64,000 nucleotides of DNA from Pelagibacterales bacterium MED-G40. GTDB lineage: Bacteria > Pseudomonadota > Alphaproteobacteria > Pelagibacterales > Pelagibacteraceae. The stretch covers positions 62,001-126,000 of the forward strand of contig NTJN01000002.1 of the NCBI GenBank assembly GCA_002457515.1. Reading direction: 5' to 3'. Below are positions 38,024 through 46,504 of the stretch, piece after piece; positions within the stretch are counted from its first letter, which is position 1, and each line of letters opens with the position of its first letter. Made by a program: the position numbers and the translations under genes. The notes under the pieces are model-generated. The model searched no databases and was not told where the DNA came from. It was given only the letters and a program-made list of their open reading frames with translations.

Positions 38024-39073
38024 ATGAATAAAGTAATTTTTTATATTTTTATAATAGTATTTTTCGTTAAGACTGGAAACGTTTTTTCTAGCAACAACAT
38101 TTTTGATGTTGATAATATTGTAGTTAAAAATATAGCAAATCAAAACAAAGAAGAATTACTGAATAAAGCTTTTAAAGAAGGGTTTAAAAAACTAACAAAA
38201 AAGATTTTGATAAACAAAGATTTACTTTCAGTTGAAAAAACAAGTTTAAGAGAGATTAAAAAGTTAGTTTCTACCTATCAAATTATAGAAAATGAAGAGG
38301 TTTATGAAGAGGAAGAGATTAAAGTAAACCTTTCATTTGATAGAGAAAAAATTAATAGGTTTTTTTATGTGAAGGGCATTTCATACGCAGATATTACTGA
38401 GACAGATGTTGTTATATTTCCAGTTTTAATTAAAAAAAATGATTTTTTTTTATATTCAAAAAATTATTTTTATAATAATTGGTCTAAACAACATTTTGAT
38501 GAAGAAAATGAATTTATAAAATACGTTTTACCAGTAGAAAATCTTGAGGATCTTCAACTTATTAATTCAAACAAAGATGATTTGGAGTCTCTCCCAATTG
38601 CGCAGATACTTTCAAATTATGATTTAAAAGATTATATATTTTTAGTTTTAACGGTTAAAAATAATAAAATTGATGTATTTTTAAAGGGTTCAATTTCAGG
38701 AAACAAGGTAATAAAAAATTTCAAAGTATCAAGTGAGGATAATAGCGAAGAGATAAGATATAATAACGCAATAAAAGAAGTAAAAAAAGAGATTGATGAA
38801 ATTTGGAAGTTGCAAAATCAAATTGATATTAGAACTCCATCTTTTTTAAATACAGTTTTAGAAATTAAAAAAGATAATGATCTTTTAAATTTGAGGAAAG
38901 CTTTAAATAAAATTGATCTAATTGAGAGCTATAGCGTAATAGAATTAAGTACAAATTATGCAAAAATTAAAATTAAATATTTAGGAAAAATAAATAAAAT
39001 AAAGTCAAAATTAGACAATCAAGGAATTAAAGTGATTATTTCAAACAATGAATGGAAACTAAAATTAATTTAA
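38024..39073 (+). CDS. DUF2066 family exported protein
   Basis: A 349-residue protein with a signal peptide (MNKVIFYIFIIVFFVKTGNVFS, cleavage near residue 22) and the DUF2066 pattern: an N-terminal AFKEGFKKLTKKIL segment, a YYxG-like FFYVKGISYADI stretch and FPVLIKKNDFFLYSKNYFYNNW. The function of the family is unknown. In alphaproteobacteria it is commonly found between purM and hda, exactly as here; HdaA follows after one base. Confidence 0.78.
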   Translation: MNKVIFYIFIIVFFVKTGNVFSSNNIFDVDNIVVKNIANQNKEELLNKAFKEGFKKLTKKILINKDLLSVEKTSLREIKKLVSTYQIIENEEVYEEEEIKVNLSFDREKINRFFYVKGISYADITETDVVIFPVLIKKNDFFLYSKNYFYNNWSKQHFDEENEFIKYVLPVENLEDLQLINSNKDDLESLPIAQILSNYDLKDYIFLVLTVKNNKIDVFLKGSISGNKVIKNFKVSSEDNSEEIRYNNAIKEVKKEIDEIWKLQNQIDIRTPSFLNTVLEIKKDNDLLNLRKALNKIDLIESYSVIELSTNYAKIKIKYLGKINKIKSKLDNQGIKVIISNNEWKLKLI

Positions 39074-39074
39074 A

Positions 39075-39728
39075 ATGAGTCAGTTAACTTTTAAATTTCC
39101 TTTTAAAACATCTTACTTTGAAAAAGATTTTTATGTTTCATCTAACAATTTTGCTGTTTATAAACTAATAGAGAGTTGGCCTAATTGGCCAGACAAATGG
39201 GTAAATATTTACGGACCAACTGGTAGTGGAAAAACTCATTTGTCTAATATTTTAAAAAAAAAAATGAACTCAGCTTATTTAGAGTCTTCAACTATTAAAA
39301 AAGATTTGATTTCAGAAATGGAAAATTATAATTGTATTATCATAGATAATTATAATAAAAATATTGAAGAAAAAACCTTGTACTCAATTTTAAATCACTC
39401 AAAACAACTAGACAAATTTGTAGTTATAAATTCTTATAAGCCTATAAGCGAAATAAAGGTTAGTCTTAAAGATTTACATTCTAGATTAAAAAGTTTTATA
39501 ACTTTTGGGATTGACTTACCAACCGATGAATTATTAAGAGTAATTTTGACTAAGTCCTTTTCTGATAAGCAAATAGAAATTAACTCTAAAATTCTAGAAT
39601 ATATATTAAAAAATATTGAAAGATCATATGAAAAAGTATTTAAATTTGTAAAAGATATCGACAATGAATCTTTATCTTCTGGCAAATCGATAAATATTAA
39701 TTTAATAAAAAAAGTATTAAACCAATGA
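39075..39728 (+). CDS. hdaA: DnaA regulatory inactivator HdaA
   Basis: A 217-residue DnaA-like AAA+ protein lacking the DNA-binding domain IV. It opens with a clamp-binding-like [12 protein letters not shown] segment (residues 3-14) and has Walker [10 protein letters not shown] at 47-55, IIIDNY as Walker B, and the LHSRLKSF sensor/arginine region. Hda stimulates DnaA-ATP hydrolysis on the loaded sliding clamp to stop re-initiation. It overlaps aspS by four bases (ATGA). Confidence 0.9.
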   Translation: MSQLTFKFPFKTSYFEKDFYVSSNNFAVYKLIESWPNWPDKWVNIYGPTGSGKTHLSNILKKKMNSAYLESSTIKKDLISEMENYNCIIIDNYNKNIEEKTLYSILNHSKQLDKFVVINSYKPISEIKVSLKDLHSRLKSFITFGIDLPTDELLRVILTKSFSDKQIEINSKILEYILKNIERSYEKVFKFVKDIDNESLSSGKSININLIKKVLNQ

Positions 39729-41515
39729 ATAAATATAGAACACATACATGTTCAGAATTAGGTGAAAATGACATTGGAAAAAATGTCAAAATTTCAGGTT
39801 GGCTTCACAGAAAAAGAGATCATGGAAATCTATTATTTTTAGATATTCGAGATCATTTTGGGATAACACAGTGCGTTATTGAAAATAAAGATAAAAATTT
39901 TAATACCTTAGAAAAAATTAGACCTGAGTCAGTTCTTTTAATTGAAGGGAGTGTTGTCAAAAGATCTGAAGAAACAATTAATAAAGATTTAAAAACCGGA
40001 TCGATTGAAATCAAAATTAAAAATTTTGAAATTCTATCTGCTGCTCAAGAATTACCTATGCCAGTTTTTGGAGAACAGGAATATCCAGAGGAAATAAGAC
40101 TCAAGTATAGATTTATTGATTTAAGAAGAAAAGAAATGCATCAAAATATTGAATTGCGATCAAAAGTTATTTCATTTTTAAGAAATAAAATGATTGAAAA
40201 TAATTTTTTAGAGTTTCAAACTCCAATTCTAACCGCTTCTAGTCCTGAAGGAGCCAGAGATTTTTTAGTTCCAAGCAGAATGCACCAAGGAAAATTTTAT
40301 GCCCTTCCACAAGCTCCACAACAATTTAAACAAATGATAATGATCTCAGGTTTTGATAGATATTTTCAAATAGCACCTTGTTTTAGAGACGAAGATGGAA
40401 GAGCAGATAGAAGTCCTGGTGAACATTATCAACTAGACATGGAAATGTCATTTGTAGAAGAAAATGATATATTCAAAGTTGTTGAACCAATTTTTTATGA
40501 ACTATTTAAAAAATTTGGAGCTGGAAAAACTGTTAATAAAAATCCTTTTCCAAGAATAACCTATAAAGATTCTATGGAAAAATATGGTACAGATAAACCT
40601 GACCTAAGAAATCCTATAGAGTTAATAGATGTAACAAAATTATTTGCCTCTAAAGATGTAGATTTAAAAATTTTTAAAGAAAACATTAAAAAAGGCCAAA
40701 TAGTTAAAGCCATTCCTCTTTCAAACACTGATACAAAACCAAGAAGTTTCTTTGACAACTTAAACAACTGGGCTATTTCAGAAGGAGCTAATGGAATGGC
40801 CTATATAAATTTTGAAAAAAAAAATGGAAAAGTAGTAGGGAAAGGTCCAATCGCAAAATTTTTTTCAGATAAAGCTATCTCAGAGTTGTTAAAAACATGC
40901 AAACTTAATGAGAAGGGTTCCGCTTTCTTCGTTTGTAATAATCCACAAGAAGCTTTAAAATTTTCAGGTATTGCGAGACAGAAAATCGGTCAAGAATTAA
41001 AACTCATAGATGAAACTAAATTTAATTTCTGCTGGATTATTGATTTTCCCATGTTTCATTATGATGAAAACGAAAAAAAGATTGATTTTAGTCACAATCC
41101 ATTTTCGATGCCAAAAGTAGATTTAAAAGATTTTGATAAAACTGACCCTTTAAAAATTTTAGCATACCAATATGACTTGGTGTGTAACGGTTACGAACTA
41201 TCTTCTGGAGCTATTAGAAATCATCTTCCTGAATATCTATTTAAAGTTTTTAGTAAAGTTGGTTACACAAAAGATATGGTAAAAAAAAAGTTTTCAGGAA
41301 TGATAAATGCTTTATCTTATGGAGCACCACCTCACGGAGGTATGGCCCCTGGAATAGATCGTATAGTAATGTTATTAGCAAATGAAAAAAATATTAGAGA
41401 GGTAACACTTTTTCCTCTTACGCAAAACGCTCAGGATCTATTAATGGGGGCACCTTCAGATATTGACGAAGAGCAGCTTAAACTACTTAGTATTAAGATT
41501 AATAAGAAAAACTAA
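39725..41515 (+). CDS. aspS: Aspartyl-tRNA synthetase (bacterial type)
   Basis: A 596-residue class II synthetase with an N-terminal OB-fold anticodon-binding domain ([20 protein letters not shown]), motif 2 in [20 protein letters not shown], a GAD insertion domain, and motif 3 in [14 protein letters not shown]. Length and GAD domain identify the bacterial type; alphaproteobacterial enzymes of this kind are often non-discriminating and may also charge tRNA-Asn, which I cannot decide here. Its stop interlocks with the convergent next gene (CTAA). Confidence 0.97.
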   Translation: MNKYRTHTCSELGENDIGKNVKISGWLHRKRDHGNLLFLDIRDHFGITQCVIENKDKNFNTLEKIRPESVLLIEGSVVKRSEETINKDLKTGSIEIKIKNFEILSAAQELPMPVFGEQEYPEEIRLKYRFIDLRRKEMHQNIELRSKVISFLRNKMIENNFLEFQTPILTASSPEGARDFLVPSRMHQGKFYALPQAPQQFKQMIMISGFDRYFQIAPCFRDEDGRADRSPGEHYQLDMEMSFVEENDIFKVVEPIFYELFKKFGAGKTVNKNPFPRITYKDSMEKYGTDKPDLRNPIELIDVTKLFASKDVDLKIFKENIKKGQIVKAIPLSNTDTKPRSFFDNLNNWAISEGANGMAYINFEKKNGKVVGKGPIAKFFSDKAISELLKTCKLNEKGSAFFVCNNPQEALKFSGIARQKIGQELKLIDETKFNFCWIIDFPMFHYDENEKKIDFSHNPFSMPKVDLKDFDKTDPLKILAYQYDLVCNGYELSSGAIRNHLPEYLFKVFSKVGYTKDMVKKKFSGMINALSYGAPPHGGMAPGIDRIVMLLANEKNIREVTLFPLTQNAQDLLMGAPSDIDEEQLKLLSIKINKKN

Positions 41516-42339
41516 TTTTTTGTTTTTAAATTAATCCTAATATCACTTAAATCTACCAATTTATCCTCATAATTACTTCTTATAAATCCTTTAGAAGTTA
41601 TATTTTTTACAATCTTTAAAAATTTATCATCTCCACTGTCATCAGGATCTTTTGCAGTATTAGCAATAGAAGGTGTGTGGGCTAAATCTTCTTTACCTAA
41701 ATAAGAAATTGCTAGTTCTCTAAAAACGTAATCCAAAATTGATGTTGCGCTCAAAATTCTATCATTACCTTCTACTTTTCCCGAAGGTTCAAACTTAGTA
41801 TCAATAAAAGCATCTACAAATTCATCAAGAGGAACTCCATACTGTAATCCAAGGGATATCGCGATCGCAAAATTATTCATTAAAGCTTTAACTAGTTCAC
41901 CTTCTTTATTTGTATCAATAAAAATTTCTCCAATTTTTCCATCATTATACTCTCCGGTATGAAGATAAACTTTGTGATCTCCTATAGAAGCTTTTTGAAT
42001 GTAGCCTTTTCTTCTATCAGGCATTCTAAACCTTTCCTTAGATAAATTTTTAATTTTACCTGTTAAATCGTTTTGATTGATTTTTGAGGCTTTGTTTGTA
42101 ACAACCTCATTTGGTATTTTTTCAACAAAAGAATCAATTTTCTCATTTTTATTGTTTTCATTAGAAGTTTTTTCACCAAATTTTTTTGTTTTTCTATTGT
42201 TTAATTTGACATCTATAATCTCTACTTCTCCATCTTTTCTGTTATCAATTTTCGACAATTCTTTGTCGTTTAATTCATCTAGAGTATGAGTAGTTTTAAA
42301 AGTGCAAGTATAAAATGTTTCTACTATAAATTTTTTCAT
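41512..42339 (-). CDS. Stand-alone protein like the C-terminal TSCPD region of class II ribonucleotide reductase
   Basis: A 275-residue protein. Residues about 105-230 ([25 protein letters not shown]..., [51 protein letters not shown]) strongly resemble the C-terminal TSCPD-type domain of alphaproteobacterial vitamin B12-dependent NrdJ, but the catalytic barrel is absent and the C-terminal zinc-ribbon cysteines are missing. The N-terminus ([18 protein letters not shown]) and a low-complexity linker are unlike NrdJ. I use the ATG at 42339; an upstream start at 42408 falls in the promoter region. Not expected to be a reductase; a regulatory or scaffold role is speculation. Confidence 0.75.
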   Translation of the reverse strand: MKKFIVETFYTCTFKTTHTLDELNDKELSKIDNRKDGEVEIIDVKLNNRKTKKFGEKTSNENNKNEKIDSFVEKIPNEVVTNKASKINQNDLTGKIKNLSKERFRMPDRRKGYIQKASIGDHKVYLHTGEYNDGKIGEIFIDTNKEGELVKALMNNFAIAISLGLQYGVPLDEFVDAFIDTKFEPSGKVEGNDRILSATSILDYVFRELAISYLGKEDLAHTPSIANTAKDPDDSGDDKFLKIVKNITSKGFIRSNYEDKLVDLSDIRINLKTKN

Positions 42340-42383
42340 AATTTTAAGGAATCTAATTATTGAAGATATACATTTTATGTAGT

Positions 42384-42419
42384 AAGTGTCTATAATATTA
42401 TTATACACTTAGAAAGTGT
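42384..42419. promoter_or_regulatory. Symmetric bidirectional promoter between the NrdJ-tail gene and NDUFA12
   Basis: Two TATAAT -10 boxes face opposite ways, plus strand at 42391-42396 and minus strand at 42405-42400, three bases apart. They are embedded in an imperfect dyad bounded by AAGTGT (42384-42389) and ACACTT (42405-42410), with a further AAGTGT at 42414-42419. The arrangement suggests overlapping divergent promoters, perhaps sharing an operator. Confidence 0.45.
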
Positions 42420-42438
42420 GTGGATTTATAAATTTAAC

Positions 42439-42795
42439 ATGCTCAACCCAAAACAAATTTTTACCTGGTGGTATAGACAAACATTTGGAACCTTTTTGAA
42501 AACTTTATTCTTTGGAAAATTAGTAGGCAAAGATGAGTATGGCAATAAGTACTACAAAAACAAAAAAAATGACAGGTGGGTAGTTTATTCAGATAATGTT
42601 GACGCTTCTAAAATTACATCGGACTGGTTTCTATGGATGCACCATACAATAAACGAGCCACCTAACAATGATCAAAAAAAATATTCCTGGCAGAAAAAAC
42701 ACTCAGAAAATTTAACCGGAACGGATAAGGCTTATAAACCTAATAAAATTATAAACTCAAATCAAAAAAAGAAATATGAAACTTGGAAAAATTAG
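42439..42795 (+). CDS. NDUFA12-like subunit of NADH:ubiquinone oxidoreductase
   Basis: A 118-residue protein of the 17.2-kDa (NDUFA12/B17.2) family, an accessory subunit of complex I shared by alphaproteobacteria and mitochondria. Signatures are FTWWYRQTFGT, GKDEYGNKYYKN, DRWVVYSD, WFLWMHHTINEPP and the C-terminal NLTGTDKAYKP. I start at the ATG at 42439; a GTG at 42418 lies in the promoter dyad. It overlaps the DUF2155 gene by 20 bases, a neighbour relationship seen in other alphaproteobacteria. Confidence 0.92.
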   Translation: MLNPKQIFTWWYRQTFGTFLKTLFFGKLVGKDEYGNKYYKNKKNDRWVVYSDNVDASKITSDWFLWMHHTINEPPNNDQKKYSWQKKHSENLTGTDKAYKPNKIINSNQKKKYETWKN

Positions 42796-43291
42796 ATTTC
42801 TTTTGATATTTTTCATTAGTTTTTTTGTCAATTCAACTTTATTTTCAGAAGATAAGATTTCAACCGTGCCTTTGCTTAATTTAGAAGAGCTTAAACCTAG
42901 TTTCGAAGAAGTGGAGAATGACAATTCTAATAATCAATCTACAAGCGAATCTCAATTGAAAAAAAAGGATAAAAAGATTCCATCTACAAAAAATAAAAGC
43001 GTTAATATGTTAGGACTAGACAAGATTACAGCTAAAACTTCTGAATTAAATATCAAGATAGGAGAAACAAAAAAATTTGGACTACTAGAAATAAAAGCAA
43101 TCAAATGTGGAAAAGTTAACGATTCTAAAGAGGTATACGAAACAGCTTATATTCAAGTAAAGGATACATCTGATAATTCTGATGAGAAAGTATTTGTTTT
43201 TAATGGTTGGATATTTTCTACAAGTCCTTCTTTAAGACCAATAGATCATCCTGTCTATGATTTATGGTTAGTTAGTTGTGAAAACGTTTAA
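42776..43291 (+). CDS. DUF2155 family exported protein
   Basis: A 171-residue protein with a signal peptide (cleavage near residue 24), a low-complexity linker and a C-terminal DUF2155 domain (about residues 85-170) with the conserved FGLLEIKAIKCGKV start and FNGWIFSTSPSLRPIDHPVYDLWLVSC end. The two cysteines could pair in the periplasm. Function unknown. In alphaproteobacteria it normally sits near accB-accC and NDUFA12; that neighbourhood is kept but the orientation is convergent with accC, with interlocked stops. Confidence 0.85.
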   Translation: MKLGKIRFLLIFFISFFVNSTLFSEDKISTVPLLNLEELKPSFEEVENDNSNNQSTSESQLKKKDKKIPSTKNKSVNMLGLDKITAKTSELNIKIGETKKFGLLEIKAIKCGKVNDSKEVYETAYIQVKDTSDNSDEKVFVFNGWIFSTSPSLRPIDHPVYDLWLVSCENV

Positions 43292-44625
43292 AAAAATTTT
43301 TCTTTTGAAAGCCAGTTTGTATCAAAATTTGAATCAATAAATTTTTTGTGATTTAAAATTTTTTTATGAAGACCTATTGTGGTGGTGATACCCTCGATAA
43401 CAAATTCATCTAGAGATCTTAAAGTTCTTTGAATTGCTTCTTGCCTATTCCTTCCTTTACAAATAACTTTTGCTATCAAACTGTCATAATAAGGAGTGAT
43501 TTTACAGCCCTGAAAGATTGAGCCATCTACTCTTGTTCTAAAACCTGATGGCTGATGACAAACACTTATAACCCCCGGACTGGGTTGAAAATCTAATTCA
43601 GGATTTTCTGCATTTATTCTACACTCTATAGAATGACCTCTGGGATCAATATCTTTTTGTTTAAGAGCAGTATCACCAGTAAAAGCAATCCAAAGTTGCT
43701 CTTTTACTATATCAATACCAGTTTGGACTTCAGTCACAGGATGTTCAACTTGAACTCTGGTATTCATCTCTAAAAAATAAAATTTTCCATTTTCGTAAAT
43801 AAATTCAACTGTGCCGGCTCCCTCATAATTTATTTGTTCAACCATTTTTACAGTTTTTTCTAAAAGGTCTTTTCTTTGTTCTTTCGTTAATACAGGACTT
43901 GGAGTTTCTTCAATTAGTTTTTGGTGCCTTCTTTGAACTGAACAGTCTCTTTCACCTAAATGTACAGTGCCATTTTTTCCAGACATAATCTGAACTTCTA
44001 TATGTCTCGGGTGTTTAAAATACTTTTCTATATAGAGTTCATCATTATTAAAAAATTTCTTTGCTTCAGATTTTGCAGTTAGAAATAAATTTTCCAGCTT
44101 ACTTTCTTCTTCAACGACTTTCATGCCTTTACCCCCACCACCGCCTGCAGCTTTAATTAAAACAGGATATCCAATTTCTTTGCATATTGATTTTGCTTCA
44201 GATAGGGACTTTACTCCTCCCTCAGAACCTTCAATTACCGGTAAACCATATTTTTTAGCAATCCTTTTAGCTTCAATCTTATCTCCCATCTTTGAAATTA
44301 TTTCAGCACTTGGACCAATAAATTTTATTCCATGTTTATTAACAATTTCTGAAAATTTTGCATTTTCTGACAGAAAACCGTAACCAGGATGAATAGCTTC
44401 AGCTCCAGTTAAATCAACTGCTGACATAAGTGAGGAAATATTTAAATAACTATTTTGTGGTTGATGCGATCCTATACAAACGCTTTCATCAGCCAATCTT
44501 ACATGCATCGCATCGGCATCAACATCAGAGTGAACTGCTACTGTAGAAACTCCCCACTCCTTACAGGCTCTAATAATTCTAACAGCTATTTCTCCCCGAT
44601 TAGCTATTAAAACTTTTTTAAACAT
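43288..44625 (-). CDS. accC: Biotin carboxylase subunit of acetyl-CoA carboxylase
   Basis: A 445-residue ATP-grasp enzyme carboxylating biotin on AccB, the first step of malonyl-CoA supply for FabD. KVLIANRGEIAVRIIRACKE, the glycine-rich AAGGGGGKGMK ATP loop, ERDCSVQRRHQKLIEE and EMNTRVQVEHPVTE are intact. Length matches E. coli AccC (449). It follows accB with a 5-base gap. Confidence 0.97.
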   Translation of the reverse strand: MFKKVLIANRGEIAVRIIRACKEWGVSTVAVHSDVDADAMHVRLADESVCIGSHQPQNSYLNISSLMSAVDLTGAEAIHPGYGFLSENAKFSEIVNKHGIKFIGPSAEIISKMGDKIEAKRIAKKYGLPVIEGSEGGVKSLSEAKSICKEIGYPVLIKAAGGGGGKGMKVVEEESKLENLFLTAKSEAKKFFNNDELYIEKYFKHPRHIEVQIMSGKNGTVHLGERDCSVQRRHQKLIEETPSPVLTKEQRKDLLEKTVKMVEQINYEGAGTVEFIYENGKFYFLEMNTRVQVEHPVTEVQTGIDIVKEQLWIAFTGDTALKQKDIDPRGHSIECRINAENPELDFQPSPGVISVCHQPSGFRTRVDGSIFQGCKITPYYDSLIAKVICKGRNRQEAIQRTLRSLDEFVIEGITTTIGLHKKILNHKKFIDSNFDTNWLSKEKFF

Positions 44626-44630
44626 TTTAT

Positions 44631-45053
44631 TTATTTTAAAAGAATTAGACTCTGTCCGAATTCAACTGGTTGGCCGTCTTTCACTAATACTTCTTTTACT
44701 ACTCCATCATTAGTTGACGGGATATGATTCATCGTTTTCATTGCCTCAACAATCATAACTGTCTGACCTTTTTTAATTTTATCTCCGACTTCAATAAATT
44801 TTTTTCCACCTGGTTCAGGAGCCAGGTAGGCAGTACCAATTATTGGAGATTTAATTCTTACACCGCTATCGTCATCAGATAAAACAGCTTTATTGCTTGG
44901 TGTCACCTTACTGGGTTTTTGAATTTCAGTGCTAGATTTTGATGCTTTCGAAACCTTAATTTTCTTATCTCCATCTTGATATTCAAGTTCTGTTAAACTG
45001 AATTCATCTAAATTTGCTACCAGTTCTTTTATAAGTTTTTTATCAATTTTCAT
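44631..45053 (-). CDS. accB: Biotin carboxyl carrier protein of acetyl-CoA carboxylase
   Basis: A 140-residue carrier. The N-terminal dimerisation region is followed by a flexible Ser/Lys-rich linker and the biotinyl domain, with the acceptor K106 in VEAMKTMNH. The thumb region (TAYLAPEPGGKKFIEVGD) is present, typical of AccB. It overlaps aroQ by four bases. Confidence 0.96.
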   Translation of the reverse strand: MKIDKKLIKELVANLDEFSLTELEYQDGDKKIKVSKASKSSTEIQKPSKVTPSNKAVLSDDDSGVRIKSPIIGTAYLAPEPGGKKFIEVGDKIKKGQTVMIVEAMKTMNHIPSTNDGVVKEVLVKDGQPVEFGQSLILLK

Positions 45054-45490
45054 TTTTTTAAAATATTTTTAATTGCCTCAAGTGCCATTATATATCCTTC
45101 AATCCCAAAACCACAAATTATTCCCGTAGCAGCTTTGCTAATTAATGATTTATGCCTGAATTCTTCTCTATTGTAAATATTTGTTATATGCAGTTCAATT
45201 ATAGGAATTTTTAAAACCATCAATGCATCTAAAATTGAGACCGAGGTATGTGTATAACCTGCAGCATTTATAATTAGGCCGGAGTATTTATTTCTACACT
45301 CTTGAATAAGACCAACTATTTCACCCTCAATATTGGATTGTCTAAAAGTTAGTTCTATATTATTTTTGGCTGCAAAACCCAAACATTCTGTTTCAATCTT
45401 TTTTAAGGAAATATCTCCGTATTTCTCTTTTTCTCTCTCTCCTAAAAGGTTAAGATTAGGTCCGTTGATAACAATAATTTTATATTTCAT
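45050..45490 (-). CDS. aroQ: 3-dehydroquinate dehydratase, type II
   Basis: A 146-residue dodecameric enzyme of the shikimate pathway. VINGPNLNLLGEREKEKYG carries the catalytic Tyr loop, INAAGYTHTSVSILDAL and IELHITNIYNREEFRHKSL the active-site Asn/His and lid residues. aroQ-accB-accC is a common alphaproteobacterial order. It diverges from thiS with only 33 bases between starts. Confidence 0.96.
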   Translation of the reverse strand: MKYKIIVINGPNLNLLGEREKEKYGDISLKKIETECLGFAAKNNIELTFRQSNIEGEIVGLIQECRNKYSGLIINAAGYTHTSVSILDALMVLKIPIIELHITNIYNREEFRHKSLISKAATGIICGFGIEGYIMALEAIKNILKK

Positions 45491-45523
45491 TGTTTTGGTA
45501 TAGAATAAATCCTTAACTCAAAT

Positions 45524-45727
45524 ATGGCAAAAATACAATTAAATGGTCGTAAAATTTCAGTAAAACAAAAGCTTTCTATAACTGGCTTATTAACTAAATA
45601 TAAAATAGATCATAAAAAAGTAGCCATAGAATTAAACGGAAAAATAATAACTAAAAATATGTATGAAAAAAAAATTATTAAAGAAAACGATAAAATAGAG
45701 GTCGTTCATTTTATTGGTGGAGGTTAA
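45524..45727 (+). CDS. thiS: Sulfur carrier protein ThiS
   Basis: A 67-residue ubiquitin-like carrier that donates sulfur as a C-terminal thiocarboxylate for thiazole formation. It ends in the diagnostic VVHFIGGG with the terminal Gly-Gly. thiG begins at the base after its stop. No thiF, thiO or thiE is nearby; activation of ThiS would require an adenylyltransferase elsewhere. Confidence 0.92.
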   Translation: MAKIQLNGRKISVKQKLSITGLLTKYKIDHKKVAIELNGKIITKNMYEKKIIKENDKIEVVHFIGGG

Positions 45728-46504
45728 GTGGTAAAAAAAGATTTACTCAAAATAGGCAACAAAATTTTAAGATCAAGATTGATAGTTGGTACAGGAAAGT
45801 ACAAAAATTTTGCTGAAACGGCATCAGCAGTCAAAGCTTCAGGTGCAGATATGGTTACTGTAGCGGTAAGAAGAGTAAACATCTTAGATAAAAAAAAACC
45901 TCTCTTAATGGATTATTTAAACCCTAAGAAAATAATATATTTACCAAACACAGCTGGTTGCTTCACATCAAATGACGCCTTAAGAACCTTAAGATTAGCT
46001 AGAGAAATGGGTGGATGGAAAATGGTTAAATTAGAAGTGCTTGGAGACAAAAAAACTTTATTTCCAAACATGGTAGAAACTTTAAAATCAACAAAAGTTT
46101 TAGTCAAAGAAGGTTTCCAAGTTTTAGTTTATTGTAGCGACGATCCTTTGTTAGCAAAAAAATTAGAAGATTTAGGAGCGTCAGCGATTATGCCATTAGC
46201 ATCACCTATTGGTTCAGGCTTAGGGATTCAGAATAAAGTTAATTTATCTATAATAATTAAACAGTCAAAAGTACCTGTAATAGTTGACGCTGGAATTGGC
46301 ACAGCTTCAGATGCAGCTATTGCAATGGAGTTAGGTTGTGATGGCGTTTTAATCAATACTGCGATAGCTAAAGCAAAAAAACCAATTTTAATGGCTACAT
46401 CTTTTAAGAATGCGGTTATAGCTGGCAGACAATCGTATCTAGCTGGAAGAATGCAAAAGAATTATTTTGGAGCAGCAAGTTCGCCTAAAAAGGGTTTAAT
46501 TTAA
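45728..46504 (+). CDS. thiG: Thiazole synthase ThiG
   Basis: A 258-residue TIM-barrel enzyme making the thiazole phosphate moiety of thiamine from DXP, dehydroglycine and ThiS-thiocarboxylate. [42 protein letters not shown] and [12 protein letters not shown] are conserved, including the Schiff-base Lys in VKLEV. It starts with GTG immediately after thiS and interlocks stops with the convergent ribonuclease gene (TTAA). Confidence 0.96.
   Translation: MVKKDLLKIGNKILRSRLIVGTGKYKNFAETASAVKASGADMVTVAVRRVNILDKKKPLLMDYLNPKKIIYLPNTAGCFTSNDALRTLRLAREMGGWKMVKLEVLGDKKTLFPNMVETLKSTKVLVKEGFQVLVYCSDDPLLAKKLEDLGASAIMPLASPIGSGLGIQNKVNLSIIIKQSKVPVIVDAGIGTASDAAIAMELGCDGVLINTAIAKAKKPILMATSFKNAVIAGRQSYLAGRMQKNYFGAASSPKKGLI

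Noticed and set aside
42340-42408. Longer N-terminus for the NrdJ-tail protein starting at 42408
   Set aside because: It would run through the two -10 boxes and the AAGTGT dyad; the ATG at 42339 leaves a sensible promoter region.
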